Part shown: positions 21,752-34,900 of the stretch, piece after piece
Position numbering within the stretch: the stretch's first letter is position 1
How the letters are laid out: the number at the start of each line of letters is the position of its first letter
Assembly: GCA_024704765.1 (NCBI GenBank)
Contig: JAKMXF010000133.1
Coordinates: 62,001 to 126,000 of the forward strand
Reading direction: 5' to 3'
Source of the DNA: Oopsacas minuta
Taxonomy: Eukaryota > Porifera > Hexactinellida > Lyssacinosida > Leucopsacidae
Length of the DNA: 64,000 nt
Notes under the pieces: generated by a model
The model's input: only the letters and a program-made list of their open reading frames with translations
What the model was told of the DNA's origin: nothing
Databases searched by the model: none
Translations under genes and position numbers: made by a program

Positions 21752-21957
21752 TTCCAATATTCTTAGTCTTCAGTTCTTTTATAGAAATATCTCTTCTTTA
21801 GAATTTGTATTAGAATTAAGTATTACTTTCTATGTGAAGTAATGTGTTTCATAATGTGGCTTAATAATAGACACAATTAGCGACACAATTACATAATTGC
21901 TTTCTATGAAACTGCAAAATTTCAAAATTTCATTTTCAATGAAGTCATATTTTGTAA

Positions 21958-22045
21958 TATTATTATTGTTATTATTGTTGTTATTGTTATTATTGTTATT
22001 ATTGTTATTATTATTATTATTATTGTTATTATTGTTGTTATTACT
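21958..22045. repeat. (ATT/GTT)n microsatellite
   Basis: Imperfect trinucleotide run of att and gtt. It produces an artificial poly-Asn reading frame on the - strand, which I reject as a gene. Confidence 0.9.
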
Positions 22046-22084
22046 TTCAATGTTTGTTGAAACAAAAACCTGAGGATTTACAAT

Positions 22085-22215
22085 TAACTCAAAAGGCGTG
22101 AAAATATGATTAATCATATATCAATAAATACAATTACGGACAATCCATATAGCAGTGGTTCCCAACCTTTATACTCGTAGACCTCCAATGGATACATGAA
22201 CCCAAAAGTGGGAAC
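22085..22215. repeat. palindromic AGGYGTGAAAATATGATTAATCATAT-type element plus hAT-like end
   Basis: Contains ggcgtgaaaatatg followed by the 16-bp palindrome atatgattaatcatat (copies near 34267 and 57158). After it comes cagtggttcccaaccttt, a hAT-like terminus with a 'gtagacctcc' body. Confidence 0.45.
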
Positions 22216-22399
22216 TGCAATAAGTAAATATTAATAGCAAAAAGGTAGTAATAAATCGAATAAACAACAAACAAACAAACAAACAAACAGAAATCAAGCA
22301 AATATCTCAAAATCAGACAAATCTCAAAACTCTCTAAAAACTAAAATATTCACACAAAATCTAAAAATACCAATTCTGTATATAACAAGTAACACCTTA

Positions 22400-23245
22400 T
22401 TAAGAAAGTGTTTCGTATTGGTCTTGCTTCCGTTTGTAACACCTTCCAATTACATATGCAACAAGTACAAGTAGAACCAAACCCGCCAGGGCACATCCAA
22501 CGATTATTGGAATATAGGCGGGCAAATTCTCCTTAGTGACACAATCTGTTTTAGTGCCAAAATCGTATTTTGTTTCTGATGAAGCGAAAGCTTGAACGGT
22601 GTAGTCATTGAGGTGTAAAGTGGCAAAAGTGTCTTTAATTGTGTCGTTGGTGGCTGTACCCATTTTTAAACTTAGGGGTTTATTACAGGTATAGCCTCTG
22701 CCAATTGTGGCATGAATAGTGGCATTATTCGAGGTGTCAAGATGGTATTTATTGGTGGAATTTGTAAAACCAACTGAAGACAAATACCAAACATTTTTCC
22801 CTGAATTTTTATTTTTATTTTTGATAACCTCCAAATTGGAACTGAAATTCAAAGTGAGAGAATAATCACGATTTGTGTCACTCCATGTAAAAGAGATTCG
22901 CGACACATTATGGACACCTTCATGGCTTGAGCATGCGCCACCAACTTTAAGATTACTGGCACGAATTGGTAAAGTTGTCGTGTTATATGCCTTTTTAGTT
23001 GAAGCGTCAAAAGTGGTTGTAACATTGAAATCATTGAGACACAACTTTACGCATGTTTTATTATTAGCATCTTTAACTTGGTAACAGTACTCAACATATG
23101 GAATTATGGTTGGACCAACAGTATATGAAGGATGGACAGTATGTGTCGGAGTGGCAGAAGATGGCACTGATGACGCAGTAAAATTACTGTCTCCAAATAC
23201 CAATAAGATGTGTATTAATAGAATTGTAATACAAAAGTAATGCAT
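22400..23245 (-). CDS. LAMP-like lysosomal membrane glycoprotein 2
   Basis: 281 residues, single coding exon, with the ATG two bases after a perfect ttctatttttag acceptor motif. Signal peptide, Ser/Thr/Pro-rich stretch, then a LAMP-like luminal domain: CYQVKDANNKTCVKLC, GGACSSHEGVHNVSRISFTW, WYLSSVGF, a YTCNKPL Cys segment and YTVQAF. One membrane span (YIPIIVGCALAGLVLLVLVAY) and the tail GRCYKRKQDQYETLS with a YxxPhi motif (YETL) follow. The span and tail match vertebrate LAMP1/2 closely in style (AGLVLIVLIAYLVGRKR..YQTI). LAMPs coat the inner lysosomal membrane. This copy is the best match of the four to canonical LAMP. Confidence 0.78.
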   Translation of the reverse strand: MHYFCITILLIHILLVFGDSNFTASSVPSSATPTHTVHPSYTVGPTIIPYVEYCYQVKDANNKTCVKLCLNDFNVTTTFDASTKKAYNTTTLPIRASNLKVGGACSSHEGVHNVSRISFTWSDTNRDYSLTLNFSSNLEVIKNKNKNSGKNVWYLSSVGFTNSTNKYHLDTSNNATIHATIGRGYTCNKPLSLKMGTATNDTIKDTFATLHLNDYTVQAFASSETKYDFGTKTDCVTKENLPAYIPIIVGCALAGLVLLVLVAYVIGRCYKRKQDQYETLS

Positions 23246-23912
23246 TCTAAAAATAGAATTGATAGAATAATGTAAAGATAGTGCTGTCCAATATGGTTAC
23301 AATTTAGTGGTATAAATAGGACATATATGAAGACCATATGTCCTGGAGTAAAATGTGGCACAAGCAGGGGTCTGGCCTCTGGACAGAACTTGCTCTCCTG
23401 GGATGACACCTTTTGGACGGTAACTTATTGACTCAATGGAAATCTTGTGTGTTGATTAGTTATCTAACCATGGATGCTGGATTTGTTCTAGGGTTCAATT
23501 GGAGACCACTCTTCGCTTGGACGGGAAGTAAAACCTTCAAGAAGTGAACTCCCTGGGAAACAGCCAAAATATTCACACATATGAGAGGTGTTAACTTATA
23601 ATGACATTGTGTGTAGCAATGGAAAACATTTTGGGACAGCGCAAAGGTGTCATCTTTTGGAGATTTGAAAGTATAACAAATAAACAAAGTGCGCCATCCA
23701 TGGTTCCATATCCAATAACGGAAACCAATTTTGCCAAATAAATAGTATTTCAAAGGTGTGAGAGTTAACCAGGGATATTCTAGTAGATATTATATATAGC
23801 CGAAACAAAACAAAATCATATTCACACTACATTCTAAAAATAGATCCAGTTATACAACACATTCTAAAAAGATAAAATTCTTAACAAACATTCCACAAGA
23901 TAGGTGTGGTAA
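23246..23912. other. intergenic region between LAMP-like 2 and 3
   Basis: No supported gene. Short ORFs here lack domain features. The motif ctaaaaatag (reverse of the recurrent acceptor) occurs near 23249 and 23832, consistent with 5'-UTR exons of the flanking LAMP-like genes. Confidence 0.4.
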
Positions 23913-24878
23913 CTATGTTAGTCTCTCATACTCTCCTTTCCTCTTCATTCTGAATCGGCCAATCGCGTACAAGATTAAGAGAATCAGGACAAACCCCGCC
24001 AAAATTCCTGCCACAATTATTGGCACGAAAAGTGGTATGCCACTTGGTTCACAGCTGTCCACAAATTTGAAATCAAAATGAGTTAAATTGAGGGCAAAAG
24101 GTTGTAACGTATATGTAGAAATATTAAGCCATGTCATAGTTCCATTTTCATATTTGTTAGGTTCCGGATTGAGTATGATAACAAGAGGTTTGTCACAGGT
24201 GGAAGCACGGCGGATATCAGAGGTGATAGTTTTAGCTCGATGTTTAGTTATATTTCTTGTGTAAGTAATCACGGACATATTTTGATATAAATATGTGACA
24301 CTCTCCAAATACCATTTGTCAAGAGAACGAATACCGTCGCCATTTTCCTTTTGATTCAACAAAAATGTAATATTTAGTTCATATTTGTTGTCACCTTTTC
24401 CCGCCCATTTTAAATTCAAGGCAGACCTGTCAAAGTTGCTATTTATAGAAGCGGGACACATTCCTGAAATAGTAACTTCGCTAGGACCAGGGATGACAAC
24501 TGATGAATTATATGATTTGTTATTTTTGGTGAAGTTAGAGAGCAAGAAGATTTGTTTAGTCACACATAGCTTTACACACGGATTGTTAGACTTGGTGTAG
24601 TTAAATGAGTAACACATCTGTTGAGGTGTTGGTGGACCATGTGTTGATGTCGGTTTGACTGTGGAATGTGGCACAGTGGTAGCAGATGTGCTACGAAGTG
24701 GAAACATTGTGAATGAAGCTATGTCAGTGGTTTGTGTCTGTGTGCTCGAGGCATGTGTGGTGGAATTGGGCGCAAAGGTGGTACTGGATGGCAGAGAGAC
24801 TGGTACGACTGTCAAGTTGTCCTGTAGACCAAATGTTGTTGCTATGAATAGCGACAGTAAACAAATACGAAACATCAT
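23913..24878 (-). CDS. LAMP-like lysosomal membrane glycoprotein 3
   Basis: 321 residues from the first ATG (24878); a second Met follows directly. Signal peptide (MMFRICLLSLFIATTFGL), then a Thr/Ser/Pro-rich mucin-like stretch of about 65 residues. The LAMP-like domain has CYSFNYTKSNNPCVKLC, GMCPASINSNFDRSALNLKW, WYLESVTYL, RRASTCDKPLV and YTLQPFALNL. The span is IPLFVPIIVAGILAGFVLILL, and the tail ends RKGEYERLT with YERL as the YxxPhi signal. It is a paralogue of its three neighbours on the same strand. No introns interrupt the coding sequence, unlike vertebrate LAMP genes. Confidence 0.78.
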   Translation of the reverse strand: MMFRICLLSLFIATTFGLQDNLTVVPVSLPSSTTFAPNSTTHASSTQTQTTDIASFTMFPLRSTSATTVPHSTVKPTSTHGPPTPQQMCYSFNYTKSNNPCVKLCVTKQIFLLSNFTKNNKSYNSSVVIPGPSEVTISGMCPASINSNFDRSALNLKWAGKGDNKYELNITFLLNQKENGDGIRSLDKWYLESVTYLYQNMSVITYTRNITKHRAKTITSDIRRASTCDKPLVIILNPEPNKYENGTMTWLNISTYTLQPFALNLTHFDFKFVDSCEPSGIPLFVPIIVAGILAGFVLILLILYAIGRFRMKRKGEYERLT

Positions 24879-25055
24879 TTGATTGGCTAACAAATATAAC
24901 TATTCATATTTTAGTAACTAAATATCTCCATGGCAACGCCAGGAATGTGGCAATTGATAACTGTAAAGTGTCTGTGACACAATAAAGTAACATATATAGC
25001 ATGATTTTAATCTAACAAGTGGCATAAAGTGGCACATAAGTGTATACGTCTAAGC

Positions 25056-25802
25056 CTAATTCGGAATTAGCCTTTCATAACGTCTGTAATTCTTTCTGGA
25101 GAAACGACGGATCAGAAAAGTGAAAACTAAAAATAGAACAAACATTCCTAGGATACCAGATACTATGATTGGAATGTAGAATGGGATTCCACCTGTTTTA
25201 CAATTTGACACATATTTGAACTCAAATTGTGTGTCACTTAGATTGAAAGGTTGTACAGCTAAATCTGTCAAACGAATAGTGGCATCAAGGTGTGAAAAGT
25301 GTCCTCTAAGTGGCAGAGTAAGTGGAGAGACACATTTATAATACTGTCTGGCATGTGCGTAGAAACTTGGATAACTTGACGACAGGATATATTCATAGGA
25401 ATGTATCGAGTTAATACTCACATGAATTTGATAAATATACCAAATATCCTGAGTGCTATAAATAGTATCATTCGTTGTTACTAAATTTAGACGAAAAAGA
25501 ATGGAAATTTTGAATTTTAGACTTGAATTGGACCAATAAAATGTCAGGGATGATACCATGAAATCGGAACCAACTCTAATTGGACATGAACCTGAAATAT
25601 TCTCAAAGTTATGCATACTAATATTATAATCCTTAGTTCCATTATGAACTAAAGTTAGTTCCAGGTCTTGTATGCATAATTTCACGCATGGTTGTCTTGT
25701 GGATGTAATATTAGATGAATAGCAGGTGATAGTTGAAGTGGTTGATAATGTGGCACAAGTCTTTGCCATCAAGAATGCCACTAAGATAAATAATACTTTC
25801 AT
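25056..25802 (-). CDS. LAMP-like lysosomal membrane glycoprotein 4
   Basis: 248 residues. The ATG directly follows an acceptor-like 'atttaattag'. Signal peptide (MKVLFILVAFLMAKTCA), almost no mucin stretch, then one LAMP-like domain with CYSSNITSTRQPCVKLC, GSCPIRVGSDFMVSSLTFYW, a WYIYQIHV strand, YKCVSPLTL and LAVQPFNL. The membrane span is IPFYIPIIVSGILGMFVLFLVF, and the tail NYRRYERLIPN carries a YxxPhi motif four residues from the end. The MED17 stop codon lies about 0.57 kb upstream, with (-)-strand reading continuing into this gene's promoter region. Confidence 0.75.
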   Translation of the reverse strand: MKVLFILVAFLMAKTCATLSTTSTITCYSSNITSTRQPCVKLCIQDLELTLVHNGTKDYNISMHNFENISGSCPIRVGSDFMVSSLTFYWSNSSLKFKISILFRLNLVTTNDTIYSTQDIWYIYQIHVSINSIHSYEYILSSSYPSFYAHARQYYKCVSPLTLPLRGHFSHLDATIRLTDLAVQPFNLSDTQFEFKYVSNCKTGGIPFYIPIIVSGILGMFVLFLVFTFLIRRFSRKNYRRYERLIPN

Positions 25803-25985
25803 CTAATTAAATAAAGGTAAATCGATTAGTGGACCCTACGGACACTTTGGGGGTCGGAATGGACAGTTCCATTGTATAAAAAAGGTGTGAAATGGCATTG
25901 AGACATATATTAATTTGTGTCACATTTAGGACACAATCGAAACTACCCAACTCCCGATAAAAGGTGTGAAGTAGTGGCACAATAA

Positions 25986-28900
25986 TTATGTAAGACTATC
26001 CAAAAAAGTACTCAACTTTTCTTGAAAACTGCTACCGACACAATCCAGCATACGAACCACAGGGAACTTGTCAGATCCAAAATAGCCATTTTCGAAACCG
26101 GAACTAATTAAGAAATTGTTTGGAAATGAAAGCGACACATTCACCACACGTGCTGTCACATTATTCAGGAATGATAGAGTTGAGTTGAGTTGTATAAGTG
26201 GCATACATGGCTGCAGAGGTGACAAATATATAAGCAACCAATTTGTGTCTTGTGAGAAAAATTCCACAATTTTTTGTGTCCAATTTCTTAACAAACACCT
26301 TCTTAGGAAAACTGGAAATCTTTGAGAATCCACCGAGAAAATAATCGTATTATCTTCAGTTCCATTTGGAACAATATTGTACATAGTTCCTGTCTTTGGT
26401 TCCAGTTCAAGTGTCACTATTTCTGTTTGAGAATACCTTTCAAAAAGTGGCACAATAGTTTGGGAGGGTGACAATTCATCAGGCAGACTTAGTTCTACTA
26501 AGATAGGACACAATTTTAGTTCCGAATTAATAGTTCCACATGTGCTATGTATATAATTCAACAAGTCTGTTAGTAGTATAGCTTCTTGTAGTTTATTAAG
26601 GACACTGGTCTGCTCGAAATCTAGAAAGATTAGGAAATTACGCGCGTAAAGTTTACCCGCCTAACTGGAACTATTCTTAAAATTAGGCGGAATATTTTCA
26701 CAGGTCTTGGGTGGCTTATAGTGACCCCATGGTGTCAAAAATTGGTTCAAAAGAGGAACTTTTGACCTATAGTCCCACTTTAGTTCCTCATAACACATTG
26801 CAAAACGGAACTAATCATATTTTGTCACCTAGTTGCGTCATAGTTCCACTTCACCAATTAAACACAAACATTCCATACGGTCTTACTGTTGTGTGGAAGT
26901 AGCTGGTTGCTATGGTGAATGGAATGTTTCCCTCTACTAGAAGAGATAGAGTCATCACTGACAGGAACATAGGCTGCATTAGGACCATCTAGCCTACGCT
27001 CTAGCGTCTGGAATTGAGAGGGTGCGGGTACAGGGTAGGGGACTGTCTCTGTGTGCCGATGTAATTGTCTCAGAGCATCACACACGAATAGATACAGTGC
27101 ACGAATAGGTTCTGGTATTGGTTCCATATTGTTAGTGTCAGACATGTCGTCATCATTGTCACCCTGTTGGATACAGTGAAGAGAAAGCCATCTGTCCTCT
27201 CTTAACTGAATATGCAGCTGTCCGTCACATACGTATACGGGGCGGACTTGTTGCTAAAAATAGAATAGGAACCATAAATGTTATTCGTTGTTTGGAGGAA
27301 TGGAATGGCAGTATTTGTGGCATGAATATGGCATGGAAATGAAGAGAATGTAACATTTGTGGCTTACTTGAGAATATGCATCTATCATCAGCTGAGAAAA
27401 CACCTCTTGATGAAAGAAAGTCAGCTGAGCTTTGTACAGCTGTGTCTGCCACTCTGGGAGGTCAGGAGGTGGTCTGAGACCGTACCACCCATCCCTCTCC
27501 ATTTGTTTCCAGTCCAAACGGGGAGAGGACCGGACTGGCTCAGTATGGAGGTACACAAACAGGGCAGATCTAAAAGGTGTGAAAATATGATAAATTAATA
27601 TGTTATCGGCTACGTAACTATGGAAACTCCTGAAATGTTACCTGGTTAGCAACTCCTGTGGAATGTCTAACGTGACAGGACAAAATGCCACTCCTCTGCC
27701 ACTTGTGCCTTTATGAGATGGATCAGCTGTTTTACGTACTAAGAATCGTCCTTTCTCTTGAATTCTAGCTCCAGCCGAGTGATAGGTGAGATCTCCCATT
27801 ATGCAATCCTATCAAGTAAACGAGTAAACAAACAAGTAAACAAGTCAACAAATCAATAAACAGGTATATAAATATCAAGGTTGAAACCGCTCAAACCGAA
27901 TATCAGTATCCACGAATAGTAGCCTAACCGAATACTGATATTATTCGCTTGCAACCTTGACAAACAAGTAAACAAACAAGTAAACAAACAAGTAAACAAC
28001 TTACCTGTGTTCTAACAAGTCTCCAATTCTCTCTTAAACTCCATAAACAATTATGAAAAGCATTTTCACTTCCATTTTTAGCGCCTAAACAATTCTTCAA
28101 ATCATTAGCCCCGCTCAATAAAATATCAGCTGATTTTAAAAGTGTCTCTCTTGCTTTCATCAAAGATTTGCCAGAAGTGGCACGCTTATGTGGCAGAAGT
28201 GGCACTTCCAGTGGTGTCTGTCCCGATACGGAAGCCACTGCCTTTAACTCCAAATAGTTAGGACATTTGTTTACGATCTAGAAAACAACAATTTGTGTAA
28301 ACAAAGACAATTAACAACAAAACCTAAAAGTGTCTGAAATTAGTGACCCTATGGGTACATCCAAATACGCACCCATTGGCCAATTCTGAGGTGACAGGAC
28401 CTTTGTATAAATACAAAGAATAATTCAGAAAATTGTGTCTGTTAAGTAACTAAAGAGGAAATTGATTTGGCGCCTGTATTCACAGTTAATAAAGCGCCAA
28501 ATGAAAATATAAAAGGCGCCAAACGAGAAGAAAGAACGCTAAAGTGACAAGGTGAAATTTAAGCGCCATTCACTGGTAAGATTATAGATAAAATGGCGGT
28601 ATTATAACTACAAAGGAATCTGACACTTATCCATTGTGTCGCTAATAAATGGCGCCTGTTTAAATAATTCTACTAATCAAATTGAAACATAAAATGAGGA
28701 AAAGATATTGGCTGAAATATTTATGTATACAAAATGCGTTAAAAGTGGCATAAAGTGGCATAAAGTGGCATAAAGTGGCATAAAGTGGCATATAAAAACT
28801 AACTATTTCAAGAAATAATCAGAATTAATCTAGTATTCATTGGTTAGCTAGTATGGATAAGGAGAGCCATTCAACAACATTATAGTGATTCAAAATATTC

Positions 28901-31900
28901 AGCCACTCTTCAATTCGAAATCCACTTCGTGTGCCACTTATTAAAGTTCCTAAGTATGCCACTAGCGCGGTCTTATCCTCTGATAAACAAACCAATAAAT
29001 AACAAAATAATAATGTATTAAAAGCATATATTATAAACCCATAAATTGATATAAACATAACAATATTCGGCTGTCTGGATAGATTCAATGGTTGTTATTT
29101 TGTTTAAATTTACATATGATTAATCTGGAACCTTGTGTCAATATTAAGTTATAGATAAGCGGACACATTTGACCTTCTGTTTGTACACAGGTCCACTATG
29201 CAGTCACTGGCGGCCCAGGGGGGAAGCCGGTCACACCTGTCAATTGTGACACAATTTCTTACCAAATGTGTCCTAATTAAGTGTCGTATTCTGTATTCCT
29301 TAATAGAATGGCAGGAAAATCAGAAGGAGCCAGTGCTGAACGGATAAAAGAGCTATCGGACATGTTCAAGAGCTTTGACAAGGACGGAGACGGTAGGATT
29401 ACCTTTTTAGAATTGAAAGAGGCCCTTGAGAGTATCGGTGATTACAAAAGTGAAAAAGATATCAGAGATATGATCAACGAAGTGGACCAAGACAAAAATG
29501 GCACAATTGAGTTCAACGAATTCGCGATATACTTTGATAAAAATATTAAAGAAATGCAAGCAAGACGAGATGAAATGGAACTAACTTTTAACACCTTTGA
29601 CATTGATGGAGATGGTTTCATAACTTTCAAAGAGCTGACAACAGTGTTCTCAAGTATGGGTGAGGATATGAGCGAACAAAGTGTTAAAGATATGATAACA
29701 AAAGTGGACTTGAATCATGACGGGAAATTAGACTTCAACGAATTTACTAAACTTTGGAAAAAACTGAATACAGAAGACGACAATTAATATATTAATAATA
29801 TTTGTTACTATTTTTAGATTTGTGTGTGGTGAATTATAAGAAATTACCCGCCAAATATTCCAGCTCTGTTAGTATTGTCGACTCATAGCAACGGTTATGG
29901 TATCTAGGAATGTGGTGATTAAAATATAGATAGACTCAATTGGGAGATAAAGACCAATTATCATTCACTAGACAAAATGTGAAAACCCTAAAATTGCTTC
30001 GCGTGCCATATTTTCTCAGAAATTTGGAGACACAATTAAAATAGCTCATTTTGCGACGAATCACTATCAACCAATCAATTCGTTGTGCAGAACCCACGAT
30101 TTCACATTTGAACGAAGTATGTGATAAAGGATCAAATAGGCCTTATAGTAATTGAATAAATAAGCGCTAAATCACTTAGATACATAAATATGGACAATTT
30201 GGAAATAGGCCTTGAGAAATATTCCCTAGAATATGTGAAGACACAAGTTGGTAAGTAGCCAATCAAGTAAATGGGTTCGGAGACCAATCAAATTATAGTA
30301 AATTGGCCAATGGAATTATAGAGTTGTGGCAAACGAAATTTTGGACTCAAAATTCTCAAAAAAATTCTTACAAAAATTCTCAAAATTCTTATATTACAAA
30401 TAAAGCTAGGCTAATATTATATTACAAATGATTCCAGATACCAATTTAATTTTGGCGCTAAATTAATGATGATTAGTCTAAGACATGATTGCATAACAAC
30501 AGATCAGGTGGAATGGAATTAATTAGCTGAGGTAAATTCCTTAAGTTTGATTGCTTAAAATTATCACAAAATGTGTTTGAATATTCAAAAACGGTGTGTG
30601 ACACATTTGTGCCACACAAAAGGAAATATTACCCAAAAGTGGTTGTTCAATAAATGAAAATTCTTTAATCAAACTTAATTAGAACTGAATTTAATTAATC
30701 CACAGCTAAATGGTACAAACAACCCGCCATAACTTAGCGCTAAATTTATTCCATGTAACAAACCCAAATCAGCCAATCAACAGCTTTGATCCTAAATATG
30801 CCCAAGCTTTAGCCAATAAGAATTGAGTATTTAAGCTCGAATAATACACAATTTTATATAACATTAAGCTGTGAGAATTGTGGCATAAATATTCATATTT
30901 TAAAGCTATTAAGATAATCTAATTAGTGGAAATTAGCAGGTATTTATCAGCTTTAATTAATTTAGCATTTTTTCTTTTTGTGTCACAGAGTGACTGTTGA
31001 GCCACTTCCTGTTGAATTAACCACTTTGGGCAGGAAATCATAGTGTCATTTTAAGTGGCGCATTAAACCAATACGACATACTTCACACCTTATATATTAT
31101 TCTCTTAAATAGAACGAATGACAGAGAGCATAGACAACTACTTCACACCTCAGGAATTAGAAATGTTCCGCCTAACATTCAATATATTCGACAAAGACAA
31201 CGACAGCAAGCTCCACCTCGAGGAGGCCAAAGTGGCATTGGACAAAATAGGCGAGAAATTGACACAAGAAGATTATGTGACACTTCTAGTGATGTGTGAA
31301 TGTGTCAATATGACAGCAATCGAATTTCCAATCTTCAAATTATTGGTATTTAAAAAGCGGGAACTTGAGATCTACACAGCTGACACAATTGACAATTTTG
31401 GCGGGCTTAATTCCCGCGAAGAACTTCAAGAAATTATGCAAGAATTAGGCGCCAATAAAACTGATGCGGAATTCGATCAGATGTTTCGAGGCGCCAAAAT
31501 GAATGAAGACAATGAAATAACTCTGTTGGAGTATGTTCGAATTCTAAATATGAGTAATCAATAGGTGTTTGTTGTTGTTGATTATTGTTTATTTGTATAA
31601 AGTTATTAATAAAATTACAATCAAATCAAACAGTCAGTTAAGCTAACAATTGGATCGGCTAACGAATCTCGTAAAAGTGTGACATATCTAACTTAATAGT
31701 GTCACATCGGGATCTGGCCATGTTAACTGGAACTAATTAACACTTTGCATAGTTCTGTTTCTGGACAAGTGGCCTGGTTAACAGATGGCTCTATTAAACG
31801 GAGAATTCAATATGAATAAAATGTGTGAAAACTTCAAAGAAGCCGAACATTAGAATTTAATAGAAAAGTATTTCAAACCTTTTATGTGTCAGTCAATGGT

Positions 31901-34900
31901 TTCATATATGAATAATGAAAAGTTATAAATTCTAACTATTTTATTGAAGTTAAAGAAAAATTATTGAGTGTACTCATTGGATATTTATTCCTTAGGTAAG
32001 TAACCTCCCCCCATATAGCTGCCAGTGGTCCCACTATTGGTCCACCATTACTGGCGCCAAACTGCCACTTCATGTAGTGGTCACTTCCATAAGGTTCACT
32101 TTGGACAATCTCTTCGATGGTAGTTATAAACAAGTCTGAATGTATATGTAACGTCAAATCGACTGCTGTCTATGAAGACTTATTTTTTCGTATTTCTAGC
32201 GAATTACATGTAGTCAGGGGTTTATACAGGAATTTCTGGGCCGGCACCTCTTTTACAGTGGCTTTCTATGGATGGCACAGTTTTGGGTGGTAACACATTG
32301 AGTCTGATGTTCGGCACTTTGTTTCCTTCCTGGATGCTGAAATGACACTTTTAGGTGCCCGCCAAGCACCTAGATAAACCCCTGACTTGTAGGTGCAATA
32401 CTTTTTGTTTACACATAACTGTGTTTTATATTAACAGTGAACCGTTTTGTTATTATTGTTATTTATGTCTCTAACTTAAGGGATATTAAAATGCTCCGTA
32501 AAATTTGTTTCTCCGTCAATTTTCTGAATTCATTGGCAGCACTGGTTTGATTGTGTATGTAAGTATGGATTATGCCACCTTTAGAAGACATAAAATGGCA
32601 CAATTATATAACAATGGAACAATGAATTAAGTAATTAGAATAACAAAATACAAAAGTAACAAATTATATCTCAAATTCCAACACCCAAATAATCAATTCC
32701 AAGAAAACTGGATACTATTCGAATAATACACCACTTATAAATGGCTAAAGTGTGTCGTCAAAACATTTGACAAACTTTAAAGATACAAATGAAATCAGTG
32801 AAATGGATACTTCATAAGAGTGAAAGTATAAATATGAACAAATTCAAAAATAGGCCATTAATTCCAATTCCAACTTCTCTAATACAAAGCACCAATCAAA
32901 ACGTAAGGAAACCTCTGTTATTCTTCAAATTTATAATTTTATAACTAATAATATTATTTAATTAAGCGCTGAAGTTATATCCCGCATTTCCCCGCCTGAA
33001 TTACGAAGTTATACTCTAATACGCGCCTAAATAAAATATAATATATTATAGTTCTGATTTGTGTTTAGATAAAATGGCACAAAAAGTTAATGATGACAGT
33101 CAATTGGCTAAGGAATATGGTATTACAGAGGAACAAGTGGGAGAGTACAGAGAAGCTTTTAGATTATTCGACAAGGACGGAGATGGTACAATAACATGCA
33201 AAGAATTGCTAGCTGTCCTGAATAGCTTAGGACAAAAATGCACCGAAAAAGAGGCAAAGGAAATGATAGCAGAGGTGGACACCGACCAAAACGAGACAAT
33301 CGAACTTGGCGAATTCATACAGATTATGCGGAAAAAACATTCAAAAAAGACCAAAACTGAGGAACTTAAAGAAGCATTCAAATGCTTTGACAAAAATGGT
33401 GACGGTCACATCAGTCACGCAGAACTCAAAGAGGTAATGAAAAGTATGGGACAAGAAATGGACGATTCACAAATCGAGCAGATGATAATAGCAGCTGATA
33501 CAAACTCTGATGGTGAGATAGATTTTGAGGAGTTTAGGCGTATGATGTCTGAAAGTTAACTGTATTTGTTTCCTTAGGCTGTAATTGTTTACTCTTTTGT
33601 GTGTTATGCTAGTATGTGTGGAATATATTTAATAGTATATACTGATTGGCCAATTACTGAAGACACAGGACTAGAGGGTAAACTTATTATTTCACACACA
33701 CATTTTCAAAGTGTCAATCGATTACACATAACTGAACAGTTTCACACACACACATGTATACAGTTAAAGGTATTCGACCCCTTACCCTCTTTAATACTAA
33801 GCATGCCAAACTAAAATCTGATTACTCTGATGTATAATATAGCTATTAGTTATAAACCAGAGAATAAGCGTGAATAAGACTCATTTATGGAGATTGACGG
33901 ATATCTTTGTTCCATGGTCAAATATGAATATCACAAAATATTCGCAATCCTGAAATGGTCGAATACTTTTGTCCTTTAACTGTATGTGTGTATACAGGGG
34001 AGGACATGGTACACACCTGCTAACCTGAGTGAAGAAAATCTTAAATCACCATCTGTGTTGACTTGAATTTTACTAAAGTAATTTCTGTGGATTATTGAAA
34101 GTATATTATTCTGCAAAATATCCATTCTAGCAAAGAAAGATAAAAGTGAATTTTCGAATATTCTTAGTCATTCTAAAATGTTAAAATCGAATTTAACATC
34201 CCTGTTTACCACTATTTAACAATTGGAAGCTAATCTCTAGGATTATTTTGAACTGTTTACCAAAAGGTGTCAAAATATGATTAATCATATGATAAATCAG
34301 TGTATATATATGTAATAGAATGTATTGACCAATAGAATTACAGTCTACATCATTACTAATTAAATTACAAACATTCCACCAAAACTAATTAGAATTGGAA
34401 ACCTACAATCTGATTGGTTAAATACATTGTCTACACCCCTGTTTGTGGCATTTTTGAACTGTGCCCGCTTGGACACAATTTATAACAGATGCCATTTACA
34501 AAATGGGCCCCAGAATCAAATGAAGATAACACCTAAATGTGTCCAAATTCTCAAAAACAAAAGAACTTAAAAATTCATCAAATTCCATTCTCCAAAAGAG
34601 TTGTCGTAATGATCACCGAATTTGTGTTTTAAGTGTCATATACGAAACTATGGTGAATAGCTATATTACTGTAAGGATTCCATTAGTATAAATATGGGTA
34701 ATCTTATTTCGAATATACTACAAATATATTCTATCTTGTGTGTTAACGACCTCACAACAACAACAACAACAACAACAGGTAGTGTTTTTTCATTCGATTG
34801 ATTGTAGTGATATTTGGCATACAGTGGAATCTCCCAAAACGGACAATCCTCTTCTCCAACGGACAGAAGCGATGTCCCCTACGTGTCCGCTGTTCGGAGA

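Noticed and set aside
21830-22117. Open frame with a long poly-Asn run on the - strand
   Set aside because: It is produced by an (ATT/GTT)n microsatellite and lies in the promoter region of the NHL gene.
23460-23753. 97-codon open frame on the - strand between LAMP-like genes
   Set aside because: No domain, signal peptide or splice partner; composition matches noncoding sequence.
28837-28990. Short - strand frame ending [22 protein letters not shown]
   Set aside because: It could be a terminal exon but has no partner exon or known family, and it does not fit MED17, whose exons join in phase without it.
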